Assembly: GCF_016595435.1 (NCBI RefSeq)
Contig: NZ_JAENIJ010000002.1
Span: 1 to 64,000 of the forward strand
Source: Luteolibacter pohnpeiensis
GTDB lineage: Bacteria > Verrucomicrobiota > Verrucomicrobiia > Verrucomicrobiales > Akkermansiaceae
Reading direction: 5' to 3'
Length of the DNA stretch: 64,000 nucleotides
Below, in pieces: positions 34,701 to 42,502 of this stretch. A program made the translations under genes and the position numbers. The notes beneath the pieces are model-generated. The model had not been told where the DNA came from. It saw only the letters and a program-made list of their open reading frames with translations, and searched no databases. Numbering within the stretch: position 1 is the first letter of the stretch; every line of letters begins with the position of its first letter.

Positions 34701-35482
34701 ACCCATGCGGTGACCGTCACTTCCATTCCTTCGACAGCAGCCGGGACATTTGCAGTGACCTGAAGCCGGCTTTGGTCGACATCCGGCACAAGCTTCAGAT
34801 CTTCAATGTGGGTTTCTGGAACCGGTTCCAACCAGACAGTCTGCCAAATTCCACTGGCGGACGTATACATGATCCCGCCGGGACTGGTCGTTTGTTTGCC
34901 ACGGGGTTGTCCGTAGTTATCGGTTGGATCATAAACACGGACAATCAACTCCTGCGGCCCATCGCCATTGAGATATGGAGTGATGTCGTATGTCGTCCGA
35001 TCATAGCCGCCTCGGTGGACTCCCAAGCTAACGCCATTAACGAACACCTCCGACTCCCAATCCACGGCGTCGAGGTGCAGTTGAATCCGTTGACCTTCCC
35101 AATTTTGAGGAACCTCAAACGTGCGGCGATACCAGGATCTCGGAAAACTTTCCTGCACGCCTGACAGAGCCGACTCAATGGGAAATGGCACCAGAATTTG
35201 CCCATCCAGGGTTTGCCCGGTGGGTGTGGCATCTCCTGCAGCTCCACTTTCGAATTGCCAGATTCCATTGAGATTTAGCCAGTCACTTCGCTCCAATTGA
35301 GGTCGCGGATATTCCGGCAAAGGAGAGGCGGGATCGACGAGTTGTGCCCACGGCGACATGATCGTCGCATGCCCCGGCTGCCAATTGGATGAAGTTTGCG
35401 CGAATGCCAATAACGGGAGAAGCGGAAGGACTCCTCCAACCGTGCGGGCCATGTATTGCATGAGATGGGTTATTCTATTCAT
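31736..35482 (-). CDS. Secreted multidomain glycoside hydrolase family 2 enzyme
   Basis: 1248 residues. Signal peptide near residues 8-30 (TVGGVLPLLPLLAFAQ). GH2 sugar-binding sandwich about 50-220 (WYRRTFEVPQNWEG, VFVNGVSLGVHRGGY), Ig-like linker to 310, TIM barrel 310-590. Acid/base Glu446 lies in WVVFNEGQGQHN and the nucleophile Glu506 in VVCGEFGGVG. C-terminal to these are a beta-sandwich, a first Fn3 (about 765-850), a LamG module (about 860-1080), a second Fn3 and a short tail. It is a beta-glycosidase of unknown sugar specificity, third gene of a minus-strand glycan cluster, 69 bp after the esterase, with its own terminator. Confidence 0.88.
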   Translation of the reverse strand: MNRITHLMQYMARTVGGVLPLLPLLAFAQTSSNWQPGHATIMSPWAQLVDPASPLPEYPRPQLERSDWLNLNGIWQFESGAAGDATPTGQTLDGQILVPFPIESALSGVQESFPRSWYRRTFEVPQNWEGQRIQLHLDAVDWESEVFVNGVSLGVHRGGYDRTTYDITPYLNGDGPQELIVRVYDPTDNYGQPRGKQTTSPGGIMYTSASGIWQTVWLEPVPETHIEDLKLVPDVDQSRLQVTANVPAAVEGMEVTVTAWVDGVSVASATGTANTVIDLPITDPHLWSPDDPFLYELQVSLHDGSGEIDSVGSYFGMRKISLGESDGFQKMLLNDEFVFQYGPLDQGYWPDGNYTAPTDLALKADIEQSKILGFNMIRKHIKVEPDRWYYWADKLGIMVWQDMPSANSYTTVSVPVDEPQFESELTTMVENHWNHPSIVSWVVFNEGQGQHNTPELVSMVEDLDPSRLVNEASGWNLYGSGSIKDWHTYPNPGFPVSETQAVVCGEFGGVGLGVEGHTWADGWGYVDAADGDELASIFERMSSHITGFVSDHGLSGAVYTEITDVEIELNGFLTYDRKVRKVDADRIRAAVLGASATRTITDVVPNSRNSGVTWQYSTSQPQASWTQTGFDDSTWNSGPGGFGAGDPYNLEDYTRTTWSTSDIWMRTHFNPGDLAEEEIAELQFTAFFDDNVEIYINGVLAADVDGFLVDYGLLEISPEARAAIIPNGDNVLAVHCQQLSGGQFVDVGLARVQTDLVVPQRPTPTAPQDFVTASGVDGATLGWASSPGATHYLIKRASTPGGPYEDLDFTTPVNAVVDPEVVDGETYYYRVAAANADATSADSEEIAVMVSIPQGPVPELVTWFRADEFSDLADGSELESWTDLSGFGRDAVQANAGRQPSLATSQINGLPVVHFNASESDYLEFESPVSEDFTIYCVFRSNQGIGTGSGYWTGAGLVSGEMPNSVDDFGMSLRADGTLLAGTGRPDVTLTSAKGFNDGQPHIAIFQRTRDTGLIELYVDGVLQDSGTAGRQLLSSPSMLTLGAHPTLENFFTGDIAEVRIFEGVVDEANRSALNSALAYKWGMGPAVAPRVPTNLAISMGDDSTTLTWTPVVEALTYTIERSTSADGPFTTVASDLIGTSFTDPAVSPGSAWFYRITAVSEAGPGSPSAVASVSAPMADLTVVSDTTSVTLSWPVWAADWILEQNDDLDSSWQEVEDAASTVGDRFELTLPIQQNAQFFRLRAPDQD

Positions 35483-35551
35483 GATTGTTAGATAAAATTA
35501 ATTGAATGATTGGCACTGGCCGAACCGGGCCATGGTGCCAGGGTTGGTGGG

Positions 35552-38500
35552 TTACGGAACCTCCGCTACAAGGCGGAAAAACACCTTGGGATGATCTTCG
35601 ACGGCAACTTCGATCCCATACGAGTCCGTCTGTTTGCTGACAACCAGGCTGCCATCGCTGAGCGTATCCGCCGCGAACCAGCTTTCCAAATCGAACGAAT
35701 ACTGCAACTCCAGTAGGGAATTGTCTATCTGTTCATTGAGTGGCAATGCCCATTCCACCCACGATTTTCCGTCACGGACGACAGGACCATTGAGTGCAAG
35801 TTCATCGCGAGTTGTTGGGTTGGTTCCCAAGTAGTATTCGATTCCATTGGCATATCCATCCCCGTCAGGGTCGGCTTCCCACGTGGCAGCCGGATCATCC
35901 GAAGCCGCAAAATATTGCTGCTGCCACGATCCATAGGAGTTGTCTTCGACCACGAAACGCACGTGATCAAAATCAACGTAGGTGTCTGAACTGCCATCGA
36001 GTTTGGCGATACGAATCGAAAGCGCTTGATCCCCGCCGAGAGTGGTAGGTGCCCGATAAGTCAGCTCGACTTCGGTGAATTTGCCTGCAGCGTCTCCAGC
36101 ATTCAGCGCGTCCAGTTCATCACGCTGAATCGTCCGCGACGCCAGAACCTCCGAGCCGCCACGGATTTCAAGGATGGCGCCAGCGAAAGACTCTTCACCT
36201 GCCCGAATTCCAAGTGCGGCACTCAGTGTGTAATTTTTCCCCGCCTCTAACAACGCGCTGCGGGTTTGTAGAAATCCAGTCCCAGCGGGTGAGCCGGAGA
36301 TGAATCCAACATGCGGACCGTCCATCCCTGGCACCGTTCCGCCGGATGAAGTGCTTGCACCGGGATAGGACGAGTCGTCCGGATTGTAGTAGCCGCATGA
36401 ACCTTCGGCGACTCCATCAAGTTCCGGGTTCAAGGCACGCCACCCGATCACCGAAGGACTTGATGTCGCCGAGGTATCGATCGTGTGAGAACTTCCATCC
36501 GCAAGTGCGAGGTTCGATTCAAAGTCCCCATTTTTCAGCGCGACAGGAGCTGATCCGCTCAAAATTTCAAGCCATTGGGAGGCGTGGGCCGTGAGTCCGG
36601 TTTCATTGAAATGAACCGTATCGCTGAGCTTCCCCTCAAGATGGAAATCATCGGTTGCCGAGCCAGGGTAGGTATTGGAAACCGAATGGATAACAGCTCG
36701 TTGTCCGGCAACGACCGGCTCTTCCTGCGACAAGGTTGTGTTGTCGATGTAGCTGGCCTCTGCAATATACCAGCGGAAATCCCAGCCTGCGTCCTCACGA
36801 CTCTGCTCGATGATGCTTTCCAATCGAGCCGCGTAAACCGAGGTAGTGGTATTGATTTGCGAGTCAAACTCGCCCTGATGCCAAAGCATCGCGCGGAATC
36901 CACCCGCAGGAAAGGCCTTCACCGCACTTTGAATCCGCGGATAAAGCTCTGCCCCTGGAACCCACTGATCGACACGAGTTCCGCCAATGCCGACGGTCCC
37001 GAATGCCACCGGCACCTGATTGCGTTCAACCAACATCGGCCCCAAGCGGGTCCACGGTGAGCCGCCGTTTCCATTCGAACCAGGCATGGGATCGGAAGCG
37101 AGCGTCCAGGAGTGCGACGCAAAATCCCAGGCACTGACCCGATCGTCCGATGAAACAATCGGCGGCCAACCGAAGTTCGCGGAATTCGATTGGCCGGAAA
37201 CCAGATAAACATCCCCCACGCCGACTTTTTGGATGATGGCGAAGGCACCCGGCTCCTCGTCAAAGATCGCCCGAAGCTCCAACTGATACCATCCGCCCGC
37301 TTCAACATTCGCGACCATGCCGCTGAAAGTTCCGGCTGATGGCGACTCATCAAGGGTGGTCCAATCCACGCCAGTTCCATCGTAACCATCCATTACGATC
37401 AACCGAGCCTCGATCCGATCGGGGGAACAGGTAAACGTTCCGGAAATTTCGAGGTCCGACTTGTTAGATTCATCCCGCTGGATCACTTGGCGTGACACGG
37501 GCGAGGCCACTGAAAGTGTTCCCGGTGCGGTGGATGGAGAAGCGAGCAGGCGCACATCGTCGACTGCCCAGTCATTATCGATCGCCCCCGACTCATCAAT
37601 CGTGCTGATCAATCGAATGCCGATGGGTTGGCCAAACCACGCGTCTGTCGCCTGCACTTCCGACAGACTTGCAGTCAAGATGGTGAGTGCGTCCTGGCTA
37701 TCCTGAACTTCCTCGGCAAGGACAGCAGCGGAAGCGATGACCTGAAAATCGCCGTAGTAAAGCTGGAGCTGAAATTCATTTCCATCGGTTGATCCTGTCC
37801 ATGCAGGCGATGCCTTCGCCACCGCAACCGAGAGATCATAGGACCGGCCCAGCTCGAACACCGTGGGAAGCGTTCGGAAAAACCCATTTCCCACGTCTGA
37901 GTTGAACCATGCCGCCTGAGTGCCATCGAGATTGCTGAGGTTGATTGCTCCCCCACCCCATCCGTTGGCGACGTATCCCCGAGTCGCAACTCCGGTCCAC
38001 GACCACCCGGTCGGCTCGCCGACAGCTGCATTTCCCGCCTCAAGGCCAGGAAGCTCGAACGATGCATTCGGGATCGCGATCAGCTCCTGGCCGCTCGTTG
38101 ATTCCAGGCGAACATCATCGATGGCCCAATCATTGCCACCATTTGAAAAATCGGCGCTGCTGACCAGTCGAATGCCAATCGACTGACCCGCCCATGCATC
38201 GTCGGCAGCGACTACCGGCAGGACCACTTCCAAATCGATGAGTGCTCCACGGCTATCCTGAAGTTCGGTTGCCGTCACCGATGCGGATGCGACAACTTCA
38301 AAATCACCGTAGTAAAGCTCGATGGACAACGTGTTGCCAGCTGTCGAACCGGTCCAGGCAGGTGAAGCTTTCACCGCGCCGACGGTCAGTCGATAGCTGT
38401 TTCCCTCAGCAAACGCTTCGGAGAGGACCTGATGGAATCCACTGCCAGCCCGGGTGTTGAACCAAGCCGCTTGATTGCCATCCAGATTCGAAATCTCGAT

Positions 38501-38713
38501 GGCGCCGGAATTCCAGCCATTGTCCACATAGCCATAGTCTCCGACACCGTTCCAGGTCCAGTTTTCCGGTTCGGTCAACGACGCACTGTCTGCAGCCAGA
38601 ACCGGCAGTTCAAATGAGCCATTCGGCACTTCGATCACTTCTCCATCCGCTTGGCTCAGCGCACCACCAAGGCACGCTGCTGCGAGCGGAACAACGATAA
38701 CTCGTTTCCACAT
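35552..38713 (-). CDS. Secreted sialate O-acetylesterase-like SGNH hydrolase with two N-terminal beta-sandwich repeats
   Basis: 1053 residues. Signal peptide in the first 22. Two copies of a roughly 190-residue domain follow (about 27-210 and 212-390), sharing NGSFELP, NGWNSGAI, DGTQAAWFN, YYGDF and NDWAVDDVRL motifs. An Ig-like linker leads to the SASA esterase (about 500-720): Ser509 in VSGQSNSANFG, the block WHQGEFDSQ, and His701 in VHFNETGL. A further beta-sandwich (730-920) and a Ca-binding-like DPDGDGYANGIEYYLGTNP near residue 955 precede the C-terminal tail. Probably removes acetyl or similar esters from a polysaccharide later cut by the GH2 enzyme. It starts 25 bp after the gene for a stand-alone copy of the repeat domain. 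Confidence 0.83.
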   Translation of the reverse strand: MWKRVIVVPLAAACLGGALSQADGEVIEVPNGSFELPVLAADSASLTEPENWTWNGVGDYGYVDNGWNSGAIEISNLDGNQAAWFNTRAGSGFHQVLSEAFAEGNSYRLTVGAVKASPAWTGSTAGNTLSIELYYGDFEVVASASVTATELQDSRGALIDLEVVLPVVAADDAWAGQSIGIRLVSSADFSNGGNDWAIDDVRLESTSGQELIAIPNASFELPGLEAGNAAVGEPTGWSWTGVATRGYVANGWGGGAINLSNLDGTQAAWFNSDVGNGFFRTLPTVFELGRSYDLSVAVAKASPAWTGSTDGNEFQLQLYYGDFQVIASAAVLAEEVQDSQDALTILTASLSEVQATDAWFGQPIGIRLISTIDESGAIDNDWAVDDVRLLASPSTAPGTLSVASPVSRQVIQRDESNKSDLEISGTFTCSPDRIEARLIVMDGYDGTGVDWTTLDESPSAGTFSGMVANVEAGGWYQLELRAIFDEEPGAFAIIQKVGVGDVYLVSGQSNSANFGWPPIVSSDDRVSAWDFASHSWTLASDPMPGSNGNGGSPWTRLGPMLVERNQVPVAFGTVGIGGTRVDQWVPGAELYPRIQSAVKAFPAGGFRAMLWHQGEFDSQINTTTSVYAARLESIIEQSREDAGWDFRWYIAEASYIDNTTLSQEEPVVAGQRAVIHSVSNTYPGSATDDFHLEGKLSDTVHFNETGLTAHASQWLEILSGSAPVALKNGDFESNLALADGSSHTIDTSATSSPSVIGWRALNPELDGVAEGSCGYYNPDDSSYPGASTSSGGTVPGMDGPHVGFISGSPAGTGFLQTRSALLEAGKNYTLSAALGIRAGEESFAGAILEIRGGSEVLASRTIQRDELDALNAGDAAGKFTEVELTYRAPTTLGGDQALSIRIAKLDGSSDTYVDFDHVRFVVEDNSYGSWQQQYFAASDDPAATWEADPDGDGYANGIEYYLGTNPTTRDELALNGPVVRDGKSWVEWALPLNEQIDNSLLELQYSFDLESWFAADTLSDGSLVVSKQTDSYGIEVAVEDHPKVFFRLVAEVP

Positions 38714-38738
38714 ATCGATCTGATGGTGGCAAAATGAA

Positions 38739-39431
38739 TTAAGCCCGGCGACGACGGATCAGAAGAAGCGCCGACAGCCCGGCAAGCGCCATCGATCCTG
38801 GCTCGGGAACCGCATTGAGGGTGACATTGTCGACCGCCCAGTCATTGGCGCCCCCGGAATTATCGACGGTGCTGACCAGCCGAATTCCGATCGATTGGTT
38901 TGCCCATGCATCGCCCGCCTCAACCGTGGAAAGACTTGCTGTAAAGTAGGTCAATGCACCTTGGCTGTCATTGAGCGAATCCGAAAGCACGGATGCGGAT
39001 GCGATCACGTTGAAATCTCCGTAGTAGAGCTCAATCGTAACTTCATTGCCAGAAGTCCAGTTGGTCCATGCGGAAGATGCTTTCACTATACCGACAGTCA
39101 ATTCATACGACTGCCCAGTAGTGTAGGTATCAGGTAATACTTGATACAGCCCGTTGCCAACCGTGACGTTAAACCAGCCCGCTTGAACTCCGTCCAAATT
39201 GGAAATGTTGACGGCACCGCCATTCCAACCATTTCCAACACCTCCGACTTCAGCAACTCCGGTCGAGTTCCAGCCTGTGGGAACTGCTAGGGTTGCACCA
39301 CCCGCTCCCAAGTCAGGTTGCTCAAAGGAATAGTTATCGATACTAACCAGAGTAGCATCAGATTGGGAAACGGAGAGGAAAGAAATGACCACGGGGGTCA
39401 ACAGCGCTTTGGTAATGGGAGCAAGTTTCAA
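38739..39431 (-). CDS. PEP-CTERM protein, stand-alone copy of the repeat domain
   Basis: 230 residues with a TTG start at 39431; an in-frame stop lies five codons upstream and no ATG is available near the signal peptide. After the signal peptide (about 1-26) comes one domain closely matching the two repeats of the next gene: NYSFEQPDLGAGGATL, NGWNGGAVNISNLDG, ELYYGDFNVIASASV, AGDAWANQSIGIRLVS, NDWAVDNVTL. The tail VPEPGSMALAGLSALLL-IRRRRA is an exosortase signal. The domain resembles secreted DUF642-type galactose-binding folds, but I would not name it. First gene of the glycan operon, so perhaps a surface sugar-binding protein. Confidence 0.82.
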   Translation of the reverse strand: MKLAPITKALLTPVVISFLSVSQSDATLVSIDNYSFEQPDLGAGGATLAVPTGWNSTGVAEVGGVGNGWNGGAVNISNLDGVQAGWFNVTVGNGLYQVLPDTYTTGQSYELTVGIVKASSAWTNWTSGNEVTIELYYGDFNVIASASVLSDSLNDSQGALTYFTASLSTVEAGDAWANQSIGIRLVSTVDNSGGANDWAVDNVTLNAVPEPGSMALAGLSALLLIRRRRA

Positions 39432-39874
39432 GTTAGTATCGGGTTATTGGTTCGAAAACTCCCCTTGATATGCCCTCAGAGAGGAAAACGTGTACCGATT
39501 CATGGGAGAATTCTAAATATTTCGCATATCTCGTGACACCGCCCTTTCAAAACCCACAGCCACTTATTCAAATTCACCACTTTTACCATAAAAGTAATTA
39601 TACACATTAGCGCAGATCGCATTCATTTCATATTTTGATTTTCTGCTATTTTTCGCATTAAACAAATGAGACTTCACCCCCATCATCAATTTGTTAGAAA
39701 TATCGAGAATTCCAAATACTTATCACCAAACGTTTAACTTCATCCAAATTACTGATTCCGCCACAGCAGCAACATAGATCAAAATATACAAAAGACACCA
39801 CCGCCCGATGATTCACAGCCCTATCAATGGCTTAGCATCTGCTGGATTTCATTGATCATCACCACCCGATTATC
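39432..39874. promoter_or_regulatory. AT-rich intergenic region between the glycan operon and the sigma factor
   Basis: 443 bp, notably AT-rich. Holds the divergent promoters of the PEP-CTERM operon (minus) and the ECF sigma gene (plus). I see no gene, no RNA gene and no strong inverted repeat in it. Confidence 0.5.
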
Positions 39875-40462
39875 ATGAGCACACCCACCTCCCCCAAAGA
39901 CAATGATGATAAAAATACTATCTTCAGCAATGAACTAATCATACATCAAAAATCATTGGCTGCATTTCTAAAATCTATACTTCCAATCTGCGTTGACCCG
40001 CTGGATGTGCTACAAGAAGTTAATATTACTTTATGGAAAAAGAAAGACGACTACGTTCCTGGAACCAATTTCAGGGCTTGGTCTTTCAAGGTTGCACGCC
40101 TTCATACTCTCAAACATTTGAGAATGCTCAAAAAATGCCGGGAAGTTCGATTCGATCACGATTTTTTCGATAATCTTCCAATTGAACGATCTCATTGCGA
40201 GAAAGCGGAGTCAGCGAAATGGAAAGCCCGCCGAGAAGCTCTGAAAAGCTGCCTAGAGAACTTACCTCCAGAGTATCGCGAACTGATTGAAATCCGTTAT
40301 AGGCAAAAACTTTCGATAGAAGAATTTGCTGCCCTTACAGGTCGCAATCCGGGAACTGTTCGAGCGACGTTGCGTCGTATCCGCCACAAATTGCACGATT
40401 GTATCTCCCGAAAGACTGCCCTGGCCAACGACTCAGCTCTAGCTCAATTCGGTGAATTCTGA
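39875..40462 (+). CDS. ECF-type RNA polymerase sigma factor
   Basis: 195 residues. Region 2 covers about 25-95 (DPLDVLQEVNITLWKKKDDYVPGTNFRAWSFKVAR, split by a short loop) with the FRAWSFKVA core helix. Region 4 covers about 130-185 (LPPEYRELIEIRYRQKLSIEEFAALTG then GTVRATLRRIRHKL). The long LWKK-type region 2 matches the Planctomycetes/Verrucomicrobia sigma group. These usually sit beside a FecR-like or ASD-type anti-sigma gene; none is present here. Divergent from the PEP-CTERM glycan operon, which it may control. Confidence 0.9.
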   Translation: MSTPTSPKDNDDKNTIFSNELIIHQKSLAAFLKSILPICVDPLDVLQEVNITLWKKKDDYVPGTNFRAWSFKVARLHTLKHLRMLKKCREVRFDHDFFDNLPIERSHCEKAESAKWKARREALKSCLENLPPEYRELIEIRYRQKLSIEEFAALTGRNPGTVRATLRRIRHKLHDCISRKTALANDSALAQFGEF

Positions 40463-40613
40463 ACGCGTTCGCGGCGAGCCGTAGCCGCGTTGCGGATAGC
40501 ATCTTCCGGCAGAGCTAGATTCTGGAATAACCCAACTGCAGATTGGTTCGGAAATTTTCTCGCCGTGGTGACCGTTTGCCATATGATTCACTTTGCTTGA
40601 ATCATCCACTCCC

Positions 40614-42167
40614 ATGAACCGATTCCATCGCCAGCAGAAGCGCAAGCACTCCCACTTATATTGGATCACGTGCCTGTTATTGGTATCGGTTCCAACCGCA
40701 TATTGCCAATCCAATGAGTCGTTTCGTTTAACGCCAGGCCCGATCAGTGGTGGAGAAATCACTTTGAGCTGGGACACCCATTCCGGCGTCACCTACACCT
40801 TGCAACACAGTGCTGACCTGAACGATTGGCTACCGCTTTCACTACCTGAAATTCCTTCGATCACCACGGGCAGTGAGCGACTTTCGATCGCGGCGCCGCT
40901 CATTGGAAACCGTCATTTTTACCGTGTTGAGGAAACCGCAAGACCCTTCGATCCCTCTTGGGCATCGGTGACTCCGTTGCGCACGATCACGCTTGGTGCC
41001 AGTGTAGATTTCAGCACACTCCAGGCAACCATCCAGGCGTTGATTCCCGGAGATCGGCTGCTTTTAAGTGCAGGCAATTACCCTCTAACTGGAAGGCTTG
41101 CCATCGATCTCCAAGGCACAGCCAATGCCCCCATTTGGATCGAAGCGGAATCTGGTGCTGAAGTCATTTTCCAACGAACCGGAGCCAGTCAAAATCTGGT
41201 CGATATGGGAGAGGGCGCTGCGAGCTTTATCGCGATCCGTAGGATTGAATTCACTGGAGGTGCCGCCGGGCTTCGCCTTCGGAATTGCGACGACATTTGG
41301 ATAGATCGCTGCATCATTCATGCGACAGAAGGCCCAGCCATCACAGCCAATACCAACAACACGAGTCATCTCCACATCACCCGCAACGAAATCTTCGACA
41401 CCGGAGACAGCGCAGAAGGTATCTATCTGGGGTCGCCAAGTGGCAATGGAGTCACGACTGGCTCCATCATCGCCCTGAACCACATCCATGACCTCCCGCT
41501 TCCGACTGGCGGCACAGGAGCGGGCATCTCGGTTCGCCAAGGTTGCTCGAACAATTGGATCGCTGCCAATCTCGTGCACCACACTGGCGGTCCTTCGCTT
41601 TTTATTGCGGGCACTGGTGGTTTGCCAAGCAACACCATTGAAGGGAACACCTGCCACCACAGCAGTGATGACGGGATATTTGTCCTCGCCGATTGTGTCG
41701 TCCGCAACAATTTGGTCAGCGTAGGCAGCAGTGGATTTGATGCCTTCCGCAGCGCCTCCAATTCATCTGGAAACCCCAACCAGTTAACGGTGGTGAACAA
41801 TACATTCATTGCCGATAGCGCCAACGCAGCCCGTATTGGCAACTGGGAGATTGGAACCAGCATGACCTTCGCCAACAACGCCTGTTACAGCCAATCCGGA
41901 ATGGCCATTCGATCGAATTCCACTCCCACCGGTGTGACATTTGCCGGGAATATCGTCTTCGGTGCTGTATCAACCGGAATCAGCGGCACTCAAGCCGGCA
42001 CCGGCTTCAGTGATTTCCTCAACATCACATCTGATGCCGAACAACTGGATGCTCATCCGAGTGAAAGCTCCTCACTGCGAGCCGCTGCCAGCGCGACCTT
42101 TGCACCGACGGTCGATCTCGACTACATTTCCCGTAGCACCCCACACACCACCGGATGCTATCGATAA
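40614..42167 (+). CDS. Exported right-handed beta-helix protein
   Basis: 517 residues from ATG 40614. Hydrophobic signal YWITCLLLVSVPTAYC, with the Cys possibly lipidated although the box is not canonical. Residues about 35-115 form a beta-sandwich of the kind common in Verrucomicrobia (SGVTYTLQHSADLNDWLPL, FYRVEE). From about 130 the chain is a parallel beta-helix of Asn-rich PbH1 turns: IWIEAESGAEVIF, IAIRRIEFTGGAAGLRLRNC, LHITRNEIFDTGD, NTIEGNTCHHSSDDGIFVL. This fold is used by pectate-lyase-like and alginate-type enzymes or binding proteins; the catalytic site is not identifiable. Downstream of the sigma factor by 151 bp. Confidence 0.78.
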   Translation: MNRFHRQQKRKHSHLYWITCLLLVSVPTAYCQSNESFRLTPGPISGGEITLSWDTHSGVTYTLQHSADLNDWLPLSLPEIPSITTGSERLSIAAPLIGNRHFYRVEETARPFDPSWASVTPLRTITLGASVDFSTLQATIQALIPGDRLLLSAGNYPLTGRLAIDLQGTANAPIWIEAESGAEVIFQRTGASQNLVDMGEGAASFIAIRRIEFTGGAAGLRLRNCDDIWIDRCIIHATEGPAITANTNNTSHLHITRNEIFDTGDSAEGIYLGSPSGNGVTTGSIIALNHIHDLPLPTGGTGAGISVRQGCSNNWIAANLVHHTGGPSLFIAGTGGLPSNTIEGNTCHHSSDDGIFVLADCVVRNNLVSVGSSGFDAFRSASNSSGNPNQLTVVNNTFIADSANAARIGNWEIGTSMTFANNACYSQSGMAIRSNSTPTGVTFAGNIVFGAVSTGISGTQAGTGFSDFLNITSDAEQLDAHPSESSSLRAAASATFAPTVDLDYISRSTPHTTGCYR

Positions 42168-42221
42168 GCGTCTGATGGGAAAAGGTCGCTGCGATCTTCA
42201 AGCCGGATCTCATCTCCAGAT

Positions 42222-42258
42222 AAAAAAACGGGCACGGATCGTTGCCAATCCGCGCCCG
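42222..42258 (-). terminator. Intrinsic terminator on the minus strand
   Basis: An 11-bp stem (42229-42239 with 42248-42258), perfect on the minus strand with one G-U pair, then seven Ts. On the plus strand it has an A-C mismatch and no T-run. Almost the same hairpin and loop as 31675-31708. Confidence 0.75.
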
Positions 42259-42345
42259 AATGAGCACATTGTTCCCAATTGCTCACGAGTCTCGCCCGTG
42301 GCAACAAGCCTCCCCCCGGATGCGTGCCGACACAGCGACCTCTCG
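42222..42345 (-). ncRNA. Candidate small RNA, copy B
   Basis: Minus strand. It carries the same two blocks as copy A: GCCTCCCCCCGGATGC at 42308-42323 and CGACCTC at 42336-42342 (plus-strand sequence), 12 bases apart, 49 nt before the terminator. Here the second block sits in a small hairpin (AGCGA-GAGG-TCGCT on the minus strand), and another hairpin lies at 42263-42284. If transcription starts at the TATAAT near 42426 the RNA would be about 200 nt. Alternatively this is the 3' UTR of the transglutaminase gene. Confidence 0.45.
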
Positions 42346-42425
42346 CTGAAATTGAGAATATGTCAGAAAGGTTTCCAGTCTGCCGAAGCGGACTTTCGCC
42401 AATCGCGAATAACTAATGCCCCTAT

Positions 42426-42431
42426 ATTATA
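42426..42431 (-). promoter_or_regulatory. Minus-strand -10 box (TATAAT)
   Basis: A perfect TATAAT on the minus strand just upstream of the candidate small RNA. The -35 position falls in the 20-bp tandem repeat and does not match TTGACA, so promoter assignment is tentative. Confidence 0.35.
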
Positions 42432-42448
42432 CTGAGGAAAAGTCTGAT

Positions 42449-42488
42449 GTGATCCCAAAAGCGGCCAAGTGATCCCAAAAGCGGCCAC
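42449..42488. repeat. Two tandem 20-bp repeats, IS21-end-like
   Basis: GTGATCCCAAAAGCGGCCAA (42449-42468) is followed directly by GTGATCCCAAAAGCGGCCAC (42469-42488). Read on the minus strand the block begins TGTGGCCGCTTTTGGGATCAC. Multiple terminal copies of a roughly 20-bp repeat starting with TG are characteristic of IS21-family ends. No transposase gene is nearby, so it would be a solo remnant; a tandem regulator site is the alternative. The rest of 42168-42502 holds the candidate small RNA. Confidence 0.5.
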
Positions 42489-42502
42489 AGATTTGCGATC
42501 AT

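Noticed and set aside
39432-39874. AT-rich stretch as a horizontally acquired island boundary.
   Set aside because: No integrase, tRNA or direct repeat flanks it; a divergent promoter region explains it.
41085-41660. Long minus-strand open frame inside the beta-helix gene.
   Set aside because: No family match; it is antisense to a repetitive protein whose composition keeps the opposite frame open.
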